Assembly: GCA_001898335.1 (NCBI GenBank)
Contig: MKTS01000001.1
Coordinates: 434,001 to 498,000, forward strand
From: Mucilaginibacter sp. 44-25
Lineage (GTDB): Bacteria > Bacteroidota > Bacteroidia > Sphingobacteriales > Sphingobacteriaceae
DNA length: 64,000 nucleotides
Direction: 5' to 3'
Shown: piece by piece, positions 54,273 to 63,302 of the stretch
Numbering within the stretch: the stretch's first letter is position 1
How the letters are laid out: every line of letters begins with the position of its first letter
Position numbers and translations under genes: made by a program
The notes under the pieces: model-generated
The model's database searches: none
Told to the model about the DNA's origin: nothing
What the model saw: only the letters and a program-made list of their open reading frames with translations

Positions 54273-56330
54273 ATGCATTTTTTATATCCGACATTTTTAT
54301 GGTCATTATCGGCATTAGCCATACCGGTAATAATCCACCTGTTTAGTTTCAGGCGGTATAAAAAGGTATATTTCACCAATGTACAGTTCTTGCAGGAGGT
54401 TGAGCTGCAACAATCCGGCAGGCGAAACCTCCGCGAAAGGCTCATCCTAATATCGCGGTTATTAATGATATGCTTCCTGGTGCTGGCCTTTGCGCAACCG
54501 TACATTCCGGGCAAAGATGCGCCTACAGCAGGGAAACAACAGGTGATCAGCATTTTTGTAGACAATAGCTACAGTATGCAAACCATCAATAAAGAAGGTA
54601 CGCTGCTTGGCCAGGCAAAAGAACGCGCCAGGCAAATAGCCGGCGCTTATGGTATAAATGATCGTTTTCAGTTATTGACCAATGACTTTGAGGGCCGGCA
54701 CCAACGCCTGCTCAGCCTGAGCGAATTTAATGACGCGGTTGATACTATTAAGGCAAGCCCACACCACCGGAACATATCAGAGATCGTTAACAGGCAGCAG
54801 CAATTGCTTAACATGCAGGCGGGCATATCGGCGCAAAGCTATATCCTGTCAGACTTTCAGCAGAATATGGCTACAGCCAAACCTGTACAAACAGCTCATA
54901 TGCGCGTTAACCTGGCAAGGATAACACCGGGTTTATTTCCTAACATGGCGGTAGATAGTGTTTGGTTCCTGTCGGCCACACACCGGCCCGGCGAAACCGA
55001 GCGCCTGGTGGTAAGGTTACATAATTATGCGGATAAGCCCGCCGTTAAGGTACCCTTATCATTAAGCATTAACGGCAAACAGAAAGCAGTAGGCAGTTTT
55101 AGTGTAAAAGAGCGCTCGGTACAAAATGATACGCTTACCTTCTCGGGCCTTAATGTAGGCTGGCAAAGTGGAGTAATTGAGTTACAGGATAACCCGGTAG
55201 TGTTTGACAATCATTTTTATTTCGCCTTTAATGTTACCAACCAGCTGCCGGTATTACTGGTGCATGGCGATACCACCAACAAGTACCTGAATGCCGTTTT
55301 CGGTACCGATGGTTTTTTTAAGCCCCGCACGGTTGCCTATGGTAATGTAGATTATACTTCATTGAATAGCTATCCACTGGTAATATTGAGCGATGTAAAA
55401 ACCATAAGTACAGGCCTGGCCCAGCAGCTACGGACGTATGTGCAAAACGGTGGTAACTTAACGGTATTTCCTTCCACTGTAGCCGATGCAGGTAGTTATA
55501 AGGCACTACTGCAACCAATGGGCGCGGCTTATCCTTCTAAACTTATAAGTGATAAAACCAAAGCCTCGGCTATTAATCTGCAAAATCCGGTATTTAGCAA
55601 CATGTTCGAGGCGGCTCCTCAAAACCCCGATCTGCCCTTTGCTAATAAGTATTACAATATGATTCCCGGCTCCAACAGGAGTGAATATCTTATCCGTCTG
55701 CAATCGGGAAAAGATCTGCTGCAGGTTACCGCATTTGGCAGGGGCAAGGTTTATACCTCTGCTGTACCATTAAGCGAGGAATTTAGTAACCTGCCCGTTC
55801 ATGGTTTGTTTGTACCCATTATCCTGCGCATAGCGCTCCTGAGCGGGCATGATGGGCCATTGTTTTATTCAACAGAACAAAATAAAGCTATAGAGACTGT
55901 GACACTGCGTTCATCAGAAAAATCAATAGTAAAACTAACCGACGGAAAAGAAACCATTATTCCCGAAGTACGGCAGCAGGATGGGGGCAGTGCGCTCTAT
56001 TTGCCAGGCCAGTTATTGCATGCCGGAACATACCGTTTGATGCAGCATGATAGCCTGGCTGGCATACTGGCGTTCAATAACAACAGCAGCGAATCTGACC
56101 TGAGGTACTTGGATAATGCCGCGCTTGCACGTGAAGCGACCGGCAGCGTAACTATTGCGGATGCAGACAAGCTAAATATTAACAGAATAAACAGCATTGC
56201 AAATTGGGGACTGCAATTATGGAAACTTTGTATAATTTTGGCGCTGATATTTATGGCGACAGAAATTTTGCTGGTTAGATACTTTAAAGTAAACAAACCA
56301 CTCTTTCCTGACCCTGACCATATCAGCTAA
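54273..56330 (+). CDS. BatA-domain membrane protein with vWA-like region
   Basis: A 685-residue inner membrane protein. It opens with FLYPTFLWSLSALAIPVIIHLFSFRRYKKVYF, the N-terminal helix and basic turn of the BatA/aerotolerance domain, then a second helix (LILISRLLMICFLVLAFAQP). Residues 90-110 contain VISIFVDNSYSMQ with the DxSxS core of a von Willebrand A metal site. The rest is a large periplasmic region with glutamine amidotransferase-like folds (YPLVILSDVKTIS, YVQNGGNLTVFPS), ending in a helix near 650-670. The open frame extends 123 codons upstream, but the true start is the ATG at 54273. It heads the run with the dihydroorotase-like gene. Role unknown. Confidence 0.85.
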   Translation: MHFLYPTFLWSLSALAIPVIIHLFSFRRYKKVYFTNVQFLQEVELQQSGRRNLRERLILISRLLMICFLVLAFAQPYIPGKDAPTAGKQQVISIFVDNSYSMQTINKEGTLLGQAKERARQIAGAYGINDRFQLLTNDFEGRHQRLLSLSEFNDAVDTIKASPHHRNISEIVNRQQQLLNMQAGISAQSYILSDFQQNMATAKPVQTAHMRVNLARITPGLFPNMAVDSVWFLSATHRPGETERLVVRLHNYADKPAVKVPLSLSINGKQKAVGSFSVKERSVQNDTLTFSGLNVGWQSGVIELQDNPVVFDNHFYFAFNVTNQLPVLLVHGDTTNKYLNAVFGTDGFFKPRTVAYGNVDYTSLNSYPLVILSDVKTISTGLAQQLRTYVQNGGNLTVFPSTVADAGSYKALLQPMGAAYPSKLISDKTKASAINLQNPVFSNMFEAAPQNPDLPFANKYYNMIPGSNRSEYLIRLQSGKDLLQVTAFGRGKVYTSAVPLSEEFSNLPVHGLFVPIILRIALLSGHDGPLFYSTEQNKAIETVTLRSSEKSIVKLTDGKETIIPEVRQQDGGSALYLPGQLLHAGTYRLMQHDSLAGILAFNNNSSESDLRYLDNAALAREATGSVTIADADKLNINRINSIANWGLQLWKLCIILALIFMATEILLVRYFKVNKPLFPDPDHIS

Positions 56331-56351
56331 CCCTTCATAAAACAGCAGCTA

Positions 56352-57608
56352 ATGAATTTACTCATTAAATCAGCTACCGTTACAGACTCTGCCTCGTCAT
56401 TCAATAACAAGGTTGCCGATATTTTAATTAAGGATGGTATTATACAGCAAATTGCCGCTGATATAGATGGCGAAGACATAGAGATATTTGATGCTAAAGG
56501 CTGTCATATTGCTCCTGGTTTATTTGACCTCAACTGCAATATTGGTGAATTAGGGTTAGAAACCAAGGAAGACCTGGAAACCGGAACCGCGGCAGCAGCA
56601 GCCGGTGGCTTTACCGGAATAGCCTTAATGCCTAACACACAACCGCCCGTACATTCTAAGGCCGAGGTGGAGTACCTGCTTAACAGGGCCAAAAATAACC
56701 TGGTAGATATTTATCCGCTGGGCACCATTTCTCACAAACGTGAAGGAAAGGATATGGCCGAGATGTACGATATGTACAAGAGCGGAGCCAGGGCCTTTAC
56801 CGACGGCAACCGCCCTGTACAGGATGCCGGGTTGATGGAGCGCGCCATGTTATACGTGCAGAACTTTGGCGCCAAGGTGATCTCTTATCCAGAAGATATT
56901 TCCATAGCGGGTAAAGCAAAAATGAACGAAGGGGTGGTAAGCACTATGCTCGGCATGAAGGGTATACCGGCCCTCGCTGAAGAACTGATGATAGCACGCG
57001 ACCTTTACCTTGCAGAAGACACCGGTGCCCCTATACATTTTACGACCATATCTACAGCTCATGCGGTTGAACTGATACGAGAAGCTAAACGCAAAGGTGT
57101 AAATGTAACCTGTGATGTTGCCCTGCACAACCTGATACTGACCGATGAGGCCTTAATGGACTTTGACAGCCACTACAAGGTAAAACCGCCATTGCGTACA
57201 CAAAACGATGTTGATGCCTTAATAGCGGGTATAAAAGATGGCACTATTGACGCCATAGTTACACAGCATACCCCGCATGAGGTAGAATTTAAGGCCGTTG
57301 AGTTTGAAGTAGCCGAATACGGCATGATCGGCTTTCAAACCGCGTTACCTGTGGCATTGTCTGTAGGGTTGAGCCCGGAATTGATCATTGAAAAAATGTC
57401 TGTAAACCCAAGGCGCATACTTACCGCGGATACCGCCGCAATAGAGCATGGCGCTAAAGCCAATCTCATCATATTTGATACACAGGCAAGTTGGGAATAC
57501 AACAAGCAAAATAACCGCTCGAAAAGTTACAATTCGCCATTTTTAGGGCAGAACCTAAAGGGCAAAGTATTGTTATCTATCAATAACAATAAAATAGCAA
57601 AATTTTAA
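56352..57608 (+). CDS. Dihydroorotase-like amidohydrolase lacking the HxH metal site
   Basis: A 418-residue protein of the dihydroorotase (PyrC/allantoinase) branch of amidohydrolases. It keeps GGFTGIALMPNTQPPV, the MNEGVVSTMLGMKGIPALAE block and the C-terminal PRRILTAD, GAKANLIIFD. However, the first-strand metal motif HxH is DLNCN at 59-63, and the last-strand TDHAPH reads TQHTPHE at 304-310. It therefore resembles the non-catalytic PyrC-like proteins (PyrC') that associate with aspartate transcarbamoylase, rather than an active dihydroorotase. The name pyrC is avoided because catalysis is doubtful. It follows the BatA gene by 21 bases and precedes an acidic protein by 11. Confidence 0.8.
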   Translation: MNLLIKSATVTDSASSFNNKVADILIKDGIIQQIAADIDGEDIEIFDAKGCHIAPGLFDLNCNIGELGLETKEDLETGTAAAAAGGFTGIALMPNTQPPVHSKAEVEYLLNRAKNNLVDIYPLGTISHKREGKDMAEMYDMYKSGARAFTDGNRPVQDAGLMERAMLYVQNFGAKVISYPEDISIAGKAKMNEGVVSTMLGMKGIPALAEELMIARDLYLAEDTGAPIHFTTISTAHAVELIREAKRKGVNVTCDVALHNLILTDEALMDFDSHYKVKPPLRTQNDVDALIAGIKDGTIDAIVTQHTPHEVEFKAVEFEVAEYGMIGFQTALPVALSVGLSPELIIEKMSVNPRRILTADTAAIEHGAKANLIIFDTQASWEYNKQNNRSKSYNSPFLGQNLKGKVLLSINNNKIAKF

Positions 57609-57619
57609 ACCTCAATTTT

Positions 57620-58288
57620 ATGACGGACCCAAAGGTAAGCAAAGCCATTACCGCTGCTTTACAGGCATTTAACCACTATAATTCAGAAGGGCAGGAAGCT
57701 GCAAAGCCAGATTTTGAAGCCGTATTTTCGGCAGAGGCCGACTTTATGACCAAAGTTGACCTGCTCGATAAGGTTTTTGACGATCATCCTCAATTAGAAG
57801 AACTGCGCGAGCCTTTCTTTGACCTGCTGATGATCAACTTCTTTAGCGAGGATGTAAAAAAACTGGAAGACGACTACCTGGAAACTCCGGAATGGGAGGA
57901 TATTGAGGAGCAAACACTTGACCGCGGTACCGAGCTGCTTAACCTGCTGCTCTACCTGAACGAGTGCGACGATGAGGATATAGAACCTGAACTGGAAGAT
58001 TATCTGAAAGAGTTTTTGCTGGTTGATGAAGACGAATTTCAGGATGAGCACCGCATTTATGAACCTATAATAGCGAACCAGATATTGGTAGAGAGCCCGC
58101 TTAGCGAAGTAAAAAAGGTTGCCGATAGCGTGGCCGCTGATTCGGAAGTAAAGGAACTGTTTTACCCCATCATGGCGTTTTTCCAGAATACTACCCCCAC
58201 AACAAGCGATAAGCAGGAAATAGCTGATAATGCCGTTAACCAACCTTTTGATATGGCAGTGTTGGAAATATTGCTTAGTTTTAAATAA
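57620..58288 (+). CDS. Acidic helical hypothetical protein
   Basis: A 222-residue, strongly acidic protein, almost all helical and without signal or membrane segments. Acidic clusters are conspicuous (LNECDDEDIEPELEDYL, LLVDEDEFQDEHR). I recognise no named family; it is typical of the small proteins found between the dihydroorotase-like gene and DUF4199 in Sphingobacteriaceae. It follows the amidohydrolase by 11 bases and the DUF4199 gene begins 8 bases later, so all are one transcript. Function unknown. Confidence 0.7.
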   Translation: MTDPKVSKAITAALQAFNHYNSEGQEAAKPDFEAVFSAEADFMTKVDLLDKVFDDHPQLEELREPFFDLLMINFFSEDVKKLEDDYLETPEWEDIEEQTLDRGTELLNLLLYLNECDDEDIEPELEDYLKEFLLVDEDEFQDEHRIYEPIIANQILVESPLSEVKKVADSVAADSEVKELFYPIMAFFQNTTPTTSDKQEIADNAVNQPFDMAVLEILLSFK

Positions 58289-58296
58289 AAAACATA

Positions 58297-58842
58297 ATGG
58301 AAACTATTGCACCTAATCCAACTAAAATTGCCACCAAATGGGCGTTAATTTATGTAGTGGTATCAATTGTCATTACCTATACTTTTCAGTATTTAGATAT
58401 TGCCGAATCTCCTGTTAAGTATGTGGCTTACATACCTTTCATTGCTTTTTGCTTTTTAGCGCAAAAAGAGTTTAAAGACCAACTGGGTGGCTTTATCACT
58501 TTCGGTAAAGCATTTAATACCGGTTTTAGGTATGCGCTTTTCAGTGGGCTGCTACTGGGCATATTCATCTATATTTATTTGCAGTTCCTAAGTCCAGAAA
58601 TGCTAACAAAAAGCATGGAGCAGCAGGAAGCAAAAATGGCTGAAAAAGGTTTGTCACAAGAACAGATAGATAAGGCTATAGAGATGGGTAAAAAGCTTGG
58701 CCCAATGCTGGGTGCTGTTGCCACAGCTATCAGTAGTTTAATATTTGGCTCTATCGTTAGCCTTGTAGGTGCCGCTATTTTAAAACGGGAACCTTCTGTT
58801 TATGATATACCGGATGAATCCCGTGCAGATCAAACAGTTTAA
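58297..58842 (+). CDS. DUF4199 membrane protein
   Basis: A 181-residue integral membrane protein of the Bacteroidota DUF4199 family. Four hydrophobic segments are seen: near 14-31 (ALIYVVVSIVITYTFQYL), 43-60, 74-95 (FRYALFSGLLLGIFIYIY) and 140-165 (AISSLIFGSIVSLVGAAIL). Between the third and fourth lies a cytoplasmic helix with MEQQEAKMAEKGLSQEQID, the typical DUF4199 pattern. Function unknown; the family often precedes lipid or glycan glycosyltransferase genes, but none follows here. It ends the BatA-to-DUF4199 operon and is followed by a terminator. Confidence 0.88.
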   Translation: METIAPNPTKIATKWALIYVVVSIVITYTFQYLDIAESPVKYVAYIPFIAFCFLAQKEFKDQLGGFITFGKAFNTGFRYALFSGLLLGIFIYIYLQFLSPEMLTKSMEQQEAKMAEKGLSQEQIDKAIEMGKKLGPMLGAVATAISSLIFGSIVSLVGAAILKREPSVYDIPDESRADQTV

Positions 58843-58860
58843 CCAGAATTTGATAATTGA

Positions 58861-58889
58861 AAGCCGCTTCATAGAAGCGGCTTTTTTTG
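58861..58889 (+). terminator. Terminator of the BatA-DUF4199 operon
   Basis: AAGCCGCTTC and GAAGCGGCTT make a 10-bp perfect stem around ATA, followed by TTTTTTG. It lies 18 bases after the DUF4199 stop. The following ~180 bases to the next terminator hold no supported gene. Confidence 0.9.
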
Positions 58890-59068
58890 TTTATGTAACC
58901 AGATTTATAAAAAATCAGTGTTCCTACTGGCTTCGAAAATTCGGTCATTGCGAAAGATATCAAAATGATGCTAAGCGTACTTTGGGAATTTGAATTGATG
59001 ATCACGCTATCCTCTGGAATGATGCAATACCGAAGCTGATAAATTAAAAAGATTGCTGCTAAACAAAA

Positions 59069-59091
59069 AAGCCTGCCCAAGGGGCAGGCCT
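59069..59091 (-). terminator. Terminator of the dxr-rseP operon
   Basis: GCCTGCCC and GGGCAGGC form an 8-bp G+C-rich stem around AAG; on the minus strand it is followed by TTTTTTG. It lies 22 bases past the rseP stop. Confidence 0.88.
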
Positions 59092-59113
59092 GTAAGCTAT
59101 ATTAAACAAGGTT

Positions 59114-60445
59114 CTATTTTCTGGTTACTATCTTCACAATATCATTACCAAAGGCAAATACCATTAGCGAGATCAATAATACGAAACCAACTATTTGCGC
59201 GCGCTCCAGGAATTTATCGCTAAGTGGTTTACCCTTTATCATCTCTATGATCAGGAAAACGGTATGGCCACCATCCAGGCCCGGTATAGGCAATAGGTTA
59301 GTAAGCGCTAATACCATCGACAGGAAACCTACCAGACTCCAGAAACGCAGCCAGTCTACGTGGCCACCAAACTTTTCCGCGATGCCCAGCGGGCTCGAGA
59401 TGGCCTTGGTGGCTTTCACCTGGCCCGAAAATATCTTTTTTATGCCTTTGGCATTATCGGCAAACATACCCCAGGCTTTACGCGCACCAACCGGAAAGGC
59501 TTCAAAAAAGCCGTATTTAACGGTTTTTAAATCGGGTAATATCTCATTACGCGGGCGGAAGAAACCCAGGTGACCATCCTTATCAATGTTGGCCTTCAGA
59601 TCCATCGTGTTGTTGGCACGCTTAACCGTAAGGTCTACCGTTTTACCTTTATTAGCTGCCAGTACTGTTTGCAGCTGGTCGTAAAAAACAGTAGGCGTGT
59701 TGTTTACAGCCAGTATACTGTCGCCTTTTTTAAGGCCTATACGTTTAGCTTCACCAATAACTGAATCAACACTGAAACGACCACGTGGTACCAGGCTGAT
59801 AAACTCTTCGATACCATAATCAGACAGATCATTCAATATAGTAGGAGGTACCTTCACCTCAAATGTAGAATCGCCGCGCTGTACCGTAAATACCGTATTA
59901 TCTAATAATACTTTTGAACTTACCAGATCCTCAAAACGCTGCAGTTGCTTACCATTTACAGCGGTGATCTTATCACCGGCTTTAAGTCCCATTTTCTGGC
60001 CTATTTTACCCGGCACAATTCCGTATTTTACGGTATCCATTGGCGTATAGCTTTCGCCGTAGCGGATAGTCAGCATCCAGAAGATGAATATACCCACAAT
60101 AATATTTACAATAATACCGCCCAGCATAACAATAAGCCGCTGCCATGCGGGTTTTGCCCTAAACTCCCATGGCTGCGGCGGGCCGGCCATTTGCTCGGTA
60201 TCCATTGATTCATCAATCATACCGGCAATTTTCACGTAGCCACCTAAAGGCAGCCAGCCAATGCCATACTCAACACCTTTGTAATTAAACTTAAAGAGGC
60301 TTACACCCCAGGCATCAAAAAACAGGTAAAACTTCTCTACTTTTATTCCGAAAGCGCGGGCCGCTAAAAAATGCCCGAACTCGTGCAGTATCACTAAAAT
60401 TGAAAGACCAAGTATCAACTGGCCCGCCATCACCAAAACGCTCAT
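59114..60445 (-). CDS. rseP: RIP zinc metalloprotease RseP
   Basis: RseP is the site-2 protease that cuts anti-sigma factors or remnant signal peptides inside the membrane. The 443-residue protein has four membrane helices. The zinc motif HEFGH lies at 21-25 in LVILHEFGHFLAARAFG; two PDZ domains are between about 110 and 310 (KMGLKAGDKITAVNGKQL and KRIGLKKGDSILAVNNTP), longer than the one-domain types; the third zinc ligand is in NLLPIPGLDGGHTVF near 390. All match. It follows dxr by 17 bases, a common order in Bacteroidota. Confidence 0.95.
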   Translation of the reverse strand: MSVLVMAGQLILGLSILVILHEFGHFLAARAFGIKVEKFYLFFDAWGVSLFKFNYKGVEYGIGWLPLGGYVKIAGMIDESMDTEQMAGPPQPWEFRAKPAWQRLIVMLGGIIVNIIVGIFIFWMLTIRYGESYTPMDTVKYGIVPGKIGQKMGLKAGDKITAVNGKQLQRFEDLVSSKVLLDNTVFTVQRGDSTFEVKVPPTILNDLSDYGIEEFISLVPRGRFSVDSVIGEAKRIGLKKGDSILAVNNTPTVFYDQLQTVLAANKGKTVDLTVKRANNTMDLKANIDKDGHLGFFRPRNEILPDLKTVKYGFFEAFPVGARKAWGMFADNAKGIKKIFSGQVKATKAISSPLGIAEKFGGHVDWLRFWSLVGFLSMVLALTNLLPIPGLDGGHTVFLIIEMIKGKPLSDKFLERAQIVGFVLLISLMVFAFGNDIVKIVTRK

Positions 60446-60462
60446 CCGTAGTTATATAAATG

Positions 60463-61650
60463 TTAAGCCTTTAACGGCATTTTTTCTATTAAATTTTGCG
60501 CAAATATGCGTGTTTCTTTATCAGTATTCAAATAGTCGTGTAGCGTAGGGTGCGCAATAAAGGCAATATTTTGCATACAGCTTTCTATTACATCGCTCAT
60601 TTCCAGAAATCCCGTTTGGTTTTGCAGAAATGCGGCAACCGCCACTTCATTAGCGGCATTAATAATGCATGGCATATTGCCTCCCTGATCCAAAGCCTCA
60701 AAAGCAAGCTTTAGGTTGCGGAAAGTAACCATATCGGGCTGTTCAAACGTAAGCTGGGCATAATCCGCAAAATTAAACCGCTTAAAATTACTTTTAACCC
60801 GGCCCGGATAGGTAAGGGCATACTGTATAGGTAATTTCATATCCGGTAGCCCCATTTGCGCCTTAATGGAACCATCCTCAAATTGTACAAGCGAATGTAT
60901 GATAGACTGTGGATGCACGATCACCTCGATCTGATCGGGTTGCAGATCAAACAACCATTTAGCCTCAATCACCTCCAATCCCTTGTTCATCAACGATGCA
61001 GAATCGATGGTAATTTTGGCCCCCATTACCCAATTAGGATGTTTAAGGGCGTTTTCGCGGGTAACCGAAGCCAGTGAAGCGGCGTCGCGCCCTCTGAAAG
61101 GGCCGCCGGAGGCGGTCAGGATAATTTTTTCGATCCGGTTATTTTCCTCGCCGGCAAGGCATTGGAATATAGCCGAATGCTCGCTATCTACCGGTAATAT
61201 CTTAACGCCATGCTCCTTCGCGAGCGCGGTAACCATTTCGCCCGCTACAACCAATGTTTCCTTGTTGGCCAGGGCAATATCCTTACCGGCCCTGATGGCA
61301 TTAATGGTAGGCACCAGCCCCGAAAAGCCAACCATCGCGGTAAGCACCACATCAATATCTGGGTGCGAAACAAGTTCTTTAATGGCATCATAACCAGCCA
61401 ATACTTGTATGGGCAAATGGGCCAGGGCCTGTTTAACCTCATCGTATTTGGTTTCGTCACAAATAATGGCGTAGCGGGGCACAAACTCTAATGCCTGCTG
61501 TATAAGCAAATAAGCATTGGCGTTAGCGGTTATCATAAACGCCTTGAATAATTGAGGGTTATCTTTGATTACCTCAAGCGTTTGTGTACCTATACTGCCG
61601 GTAGAGCCAAGTATGGCTATGTTTTTTATTTTGTTGTTAGCGTGTTCGAT
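60463..61650 (-). CDS. dxr: 1-deoxy-D-xylulose 5-phosphate reductoisomerase, start codon abnormal
   Basis: DXR converts 1-deoxyxylulose 5-phosphate to methylerythritol 4-phosphate with NADPH, the first committed step of the MEP isoprenoid route. The first ATG (61536) would leave 357 residues and lose the NADPH loop. Translation in the same frame upstream gives KNIAILGSTGSIGTQTLEVI, a perfect DXR N-terminus, back to a stop at 61663-61665, with no ATG, GTG or TTG. The best start candidate is ATC at 61650-61648, giving 395 residues and the sequence IEHANNKIKN; ATA further down is also possible. Downstream motifs (GHKVDSASLMNK-like, here KITIDSASLMNKGLEVIEA) and NAANEVAVAAFL are normal. Operon with rseP. 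Confidence 0.88.
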   Translation of the reverse strand: MEHANNKIKNIAILGSTGSIGTQTLEVIKDNPQLFKAFMITANANAYLLIQQALEFVPRYAIICDETKYDEVKQALAHLPIQVLAGYDAIKELVSHPDIDVVLTAMVGFSGLVPTINAIRAGKDIALANKETLVVAGEMVTALAKEHGVKILPVDSEHSAIFQCLAGEENNRIEKIILTASGGPFRGRDAASLASVTRENALKHPNWVMGAKITIDSASLMNKGLEVIEAKWLFDLQPDQIEVIVHPQSIIHSLVQFEDGSIKAQMGLPDMKLPIQYALTYPGRVKSNFKRFNFADYAQLTFEQPDMVTFRNLKLAFEALDQGGNMPCIINAANEVAVAAFLQNQTGFLEMSDVIESCMQNIAFIAHPTLHDYLNTDKETRIFAQNLIEKMPLKA

Positions 61651-61810
61651 TGCTTTATTATTTTATTGTTAGTAAAGTTCAAGAAAACTTAAACTTTAAC
61701 CCTTTCATCTGTAAACTTTATTAATTGATGTATTTCTTTAGGTAATGCATTAAGGATATTGTTTTTGATGGATACAGTTACTCAATAAAACAATACAACA
61801 ATTAAGCAAT
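61649..61810. repeat. Intergenic word-palindrome E between dxr and the GH3-type gene
   Basis: ATTGCTTTATTATTTTATTGTT at 61649-61670 is matched by CAATAAAACAATACAAC and AATTAAGCAAT at 61783-61810, an imperfect inverted repeat whose arms abut the dxr coding start and the last codons of the GH3-type gene. It resembles elements A to D in design. Confidence 0.45.
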
Positions 61811-63301
61811 ATACCCCATCAACTCATCCGCTATCTTCCTGTCGTTTGATAAACGGGGCACTTTATTTTGCCCGCCCAGTTTACCCTGGCTGCGCATGTA
61901 ACTAATAAAGGCGTCCTTTTGTAAACTTCTGACGATCAAAGGGCGCAAAATGTTACCCTCAATAAGGTCAAAATAGTAAATATTTTTTTGTTGCAGCGCC
62001 TTATCCACTTTAAGGGCAAAGGCCTCCATATCTTTTGGCTGCGTGCTAAATTCTATAAACCATTCATGGTAAGGCAATTGCCCATCGGTTGGGGCAACCT
62101 GAGGAGCTACGGTAAATTCAACTACTTCAATACTTTCTTCGGCTGCTACGCTCATGAGTGCGTGTTCCACTTCTTCGCCTATCACATGTTCGCCAAAGGC
62201 GGAGATATAGTGTTTTATGCGACCGGTTACTACAATTTTGTATGGTTCTTTGGATACAAACTTCACGGTATCGCCAATACTGTAGCCCCATAGCCCGGCA
62301 CTGGTATTCAGTATCAAAGCATAGTTTTTACCCAACTCCACATCTTTTAAATTAATGCGTGTAGGGTTTTCATTGTAATACTCATCGCTGGGGATAAACT
62401 CATAAAATATGCCCGCGTCCACCATCAGCAATAAACCTTTTTCTTTCTGCGAATCCTGGAAAGCGATAAACCCTTCCGATGCCGGGTAGGTTTCAATACT
62501 GTCGATCTTAAAGCCTATACTTTCTTCCATTCGGGCGCGGTAAGGCTCGTAATTAACGCCGCCATGCACGTATAGCTTAAAGTTAGGGAAAATGTCTTTG
62601 ATCTTTTTTCCGCCTGATACTGCTGATAATCGGTCAAAATACATCTGGCACCATGGTGGTATGCCCGAAATAAGGCGCATATCCTGGTTCCTGGTTTCTT
62701 CCACAATGGCGTCAACCTTTTGTTCCCAATCTTCAATACAATTGGTTTGGTAGGAGGGCAGACGGTTCTTTTGAAGGTAGGCCGGTACATGGTGCACAAC
62801 AATACCCGATAACCTTCCGGTTTGTATACCGTGTTTCTCGGCCAGTACAGGGCTGCCCTGCAGGAATATCATTTTGCCATCTACAAAATCGGCATTGCCG
62901 GTTTCGTGAATATAGCTGAGCAAAGCGTTGCGGGCCGCTTTAATATGTTCGGGCATGCTTTCCTTTGAAATGGGAATGTATTTAACACCTGATGTTGTGC
63001 CCGATGTTTTGGCCAGATAAGCAGGTTTACCGGGCCAGGTAACATTTTCCTCGCCGTTTACCACACGCTCTATGTACGGTCGTAGTTCTTCATAATCTCG
63101 TACAGGTACGTATTTTTTAAAATCTTCGTAACTGTTAATTGAACTAAAATGATGATCGCGGCCAAACGCAGTGTGAGTTGCTTCATGGATGATATGGCTA
63201 AAGTTCTTTTGCTGAAGGGATAACGCGTTGTAACGGATATGATTTAGCTGCCGGTTAACCAGCCATGCAAAAACTTTGCTTAACGATGCTTTAATACCCA
63301 T
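61802..63301 (-). CDS. GH3 auxin-responsive promoter family protein (acyl-adenylating)
   Basis: A 499-residue protein of the GH3 family, related to plant enzymes that adenylate jasmonate or auxin and join them to amino acids. In bacteria the acyl substrates are unknown. The ATP-binding segment AKTSGTTSGVKYIPIS near 109-124 and the later YPASEGFIAFQDS and LILNTSAGLWGYSIGDTVKF contain the adenylate-binding motifs. The C-terminal VVTGRIKHYISAFGEHV ends the fold. The name has nothing to do with glycoside hydrolase family 3. It is 1 base downstream of the membrane protein gene and probably in one operon with it. Confidence 0.88.
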   Translation of the reverse strand: MGIKASLSKVFAWLVNRQLNHIRYNALSLQQKNFSHIIHEATHTAFGRDHHFSSINSYEDFKKYVPVRDYEELRPYIERVVNGEENVTWPGKPAYLAKTSGTTSGVKYIPISKESMPEHIKAARNALLSYIHETGNADFVDGKMIFLQGSPVLAEKHGIQTGRLSGIVVHHVPAYLQKNRLPSYQTNCIEDWEQKVDAIVEETRNQDMRLISGIPPWCQMYFDRLSAVSGGKKIKDIFPNFKLYVHGGVNYEPYRARMEESIGFKIDSIETYPASEGFIAFQDSQKEKGLLLMVDAGIFYEFIPSDEYYNENPTRINLKDVELGKNYALILNTSAGLWGYSIGDTVKFVSKEPYKIVVTGRIKHYISAFGEHVIGEEVEHALMSVAAEESIEVVEFTVAPQVAPTDGQLPYHEWFIEFSTQPKDMEAFALKVDKALQQKNIYYFDLIEGNILRPLIVRSLQKDAFISYMRSQGKLGGQNKVPRLSNDRKIADELMGYIA

Positions 63302-63302
63302 A

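Noticed and set aside
61802..63301. Glycoside hydrolase family 3
   Set aside because: The shared abbreviation GH3 is misleading; the sequence has the SGTTSG adenylation motif of the auxin-responsive GH3 family.
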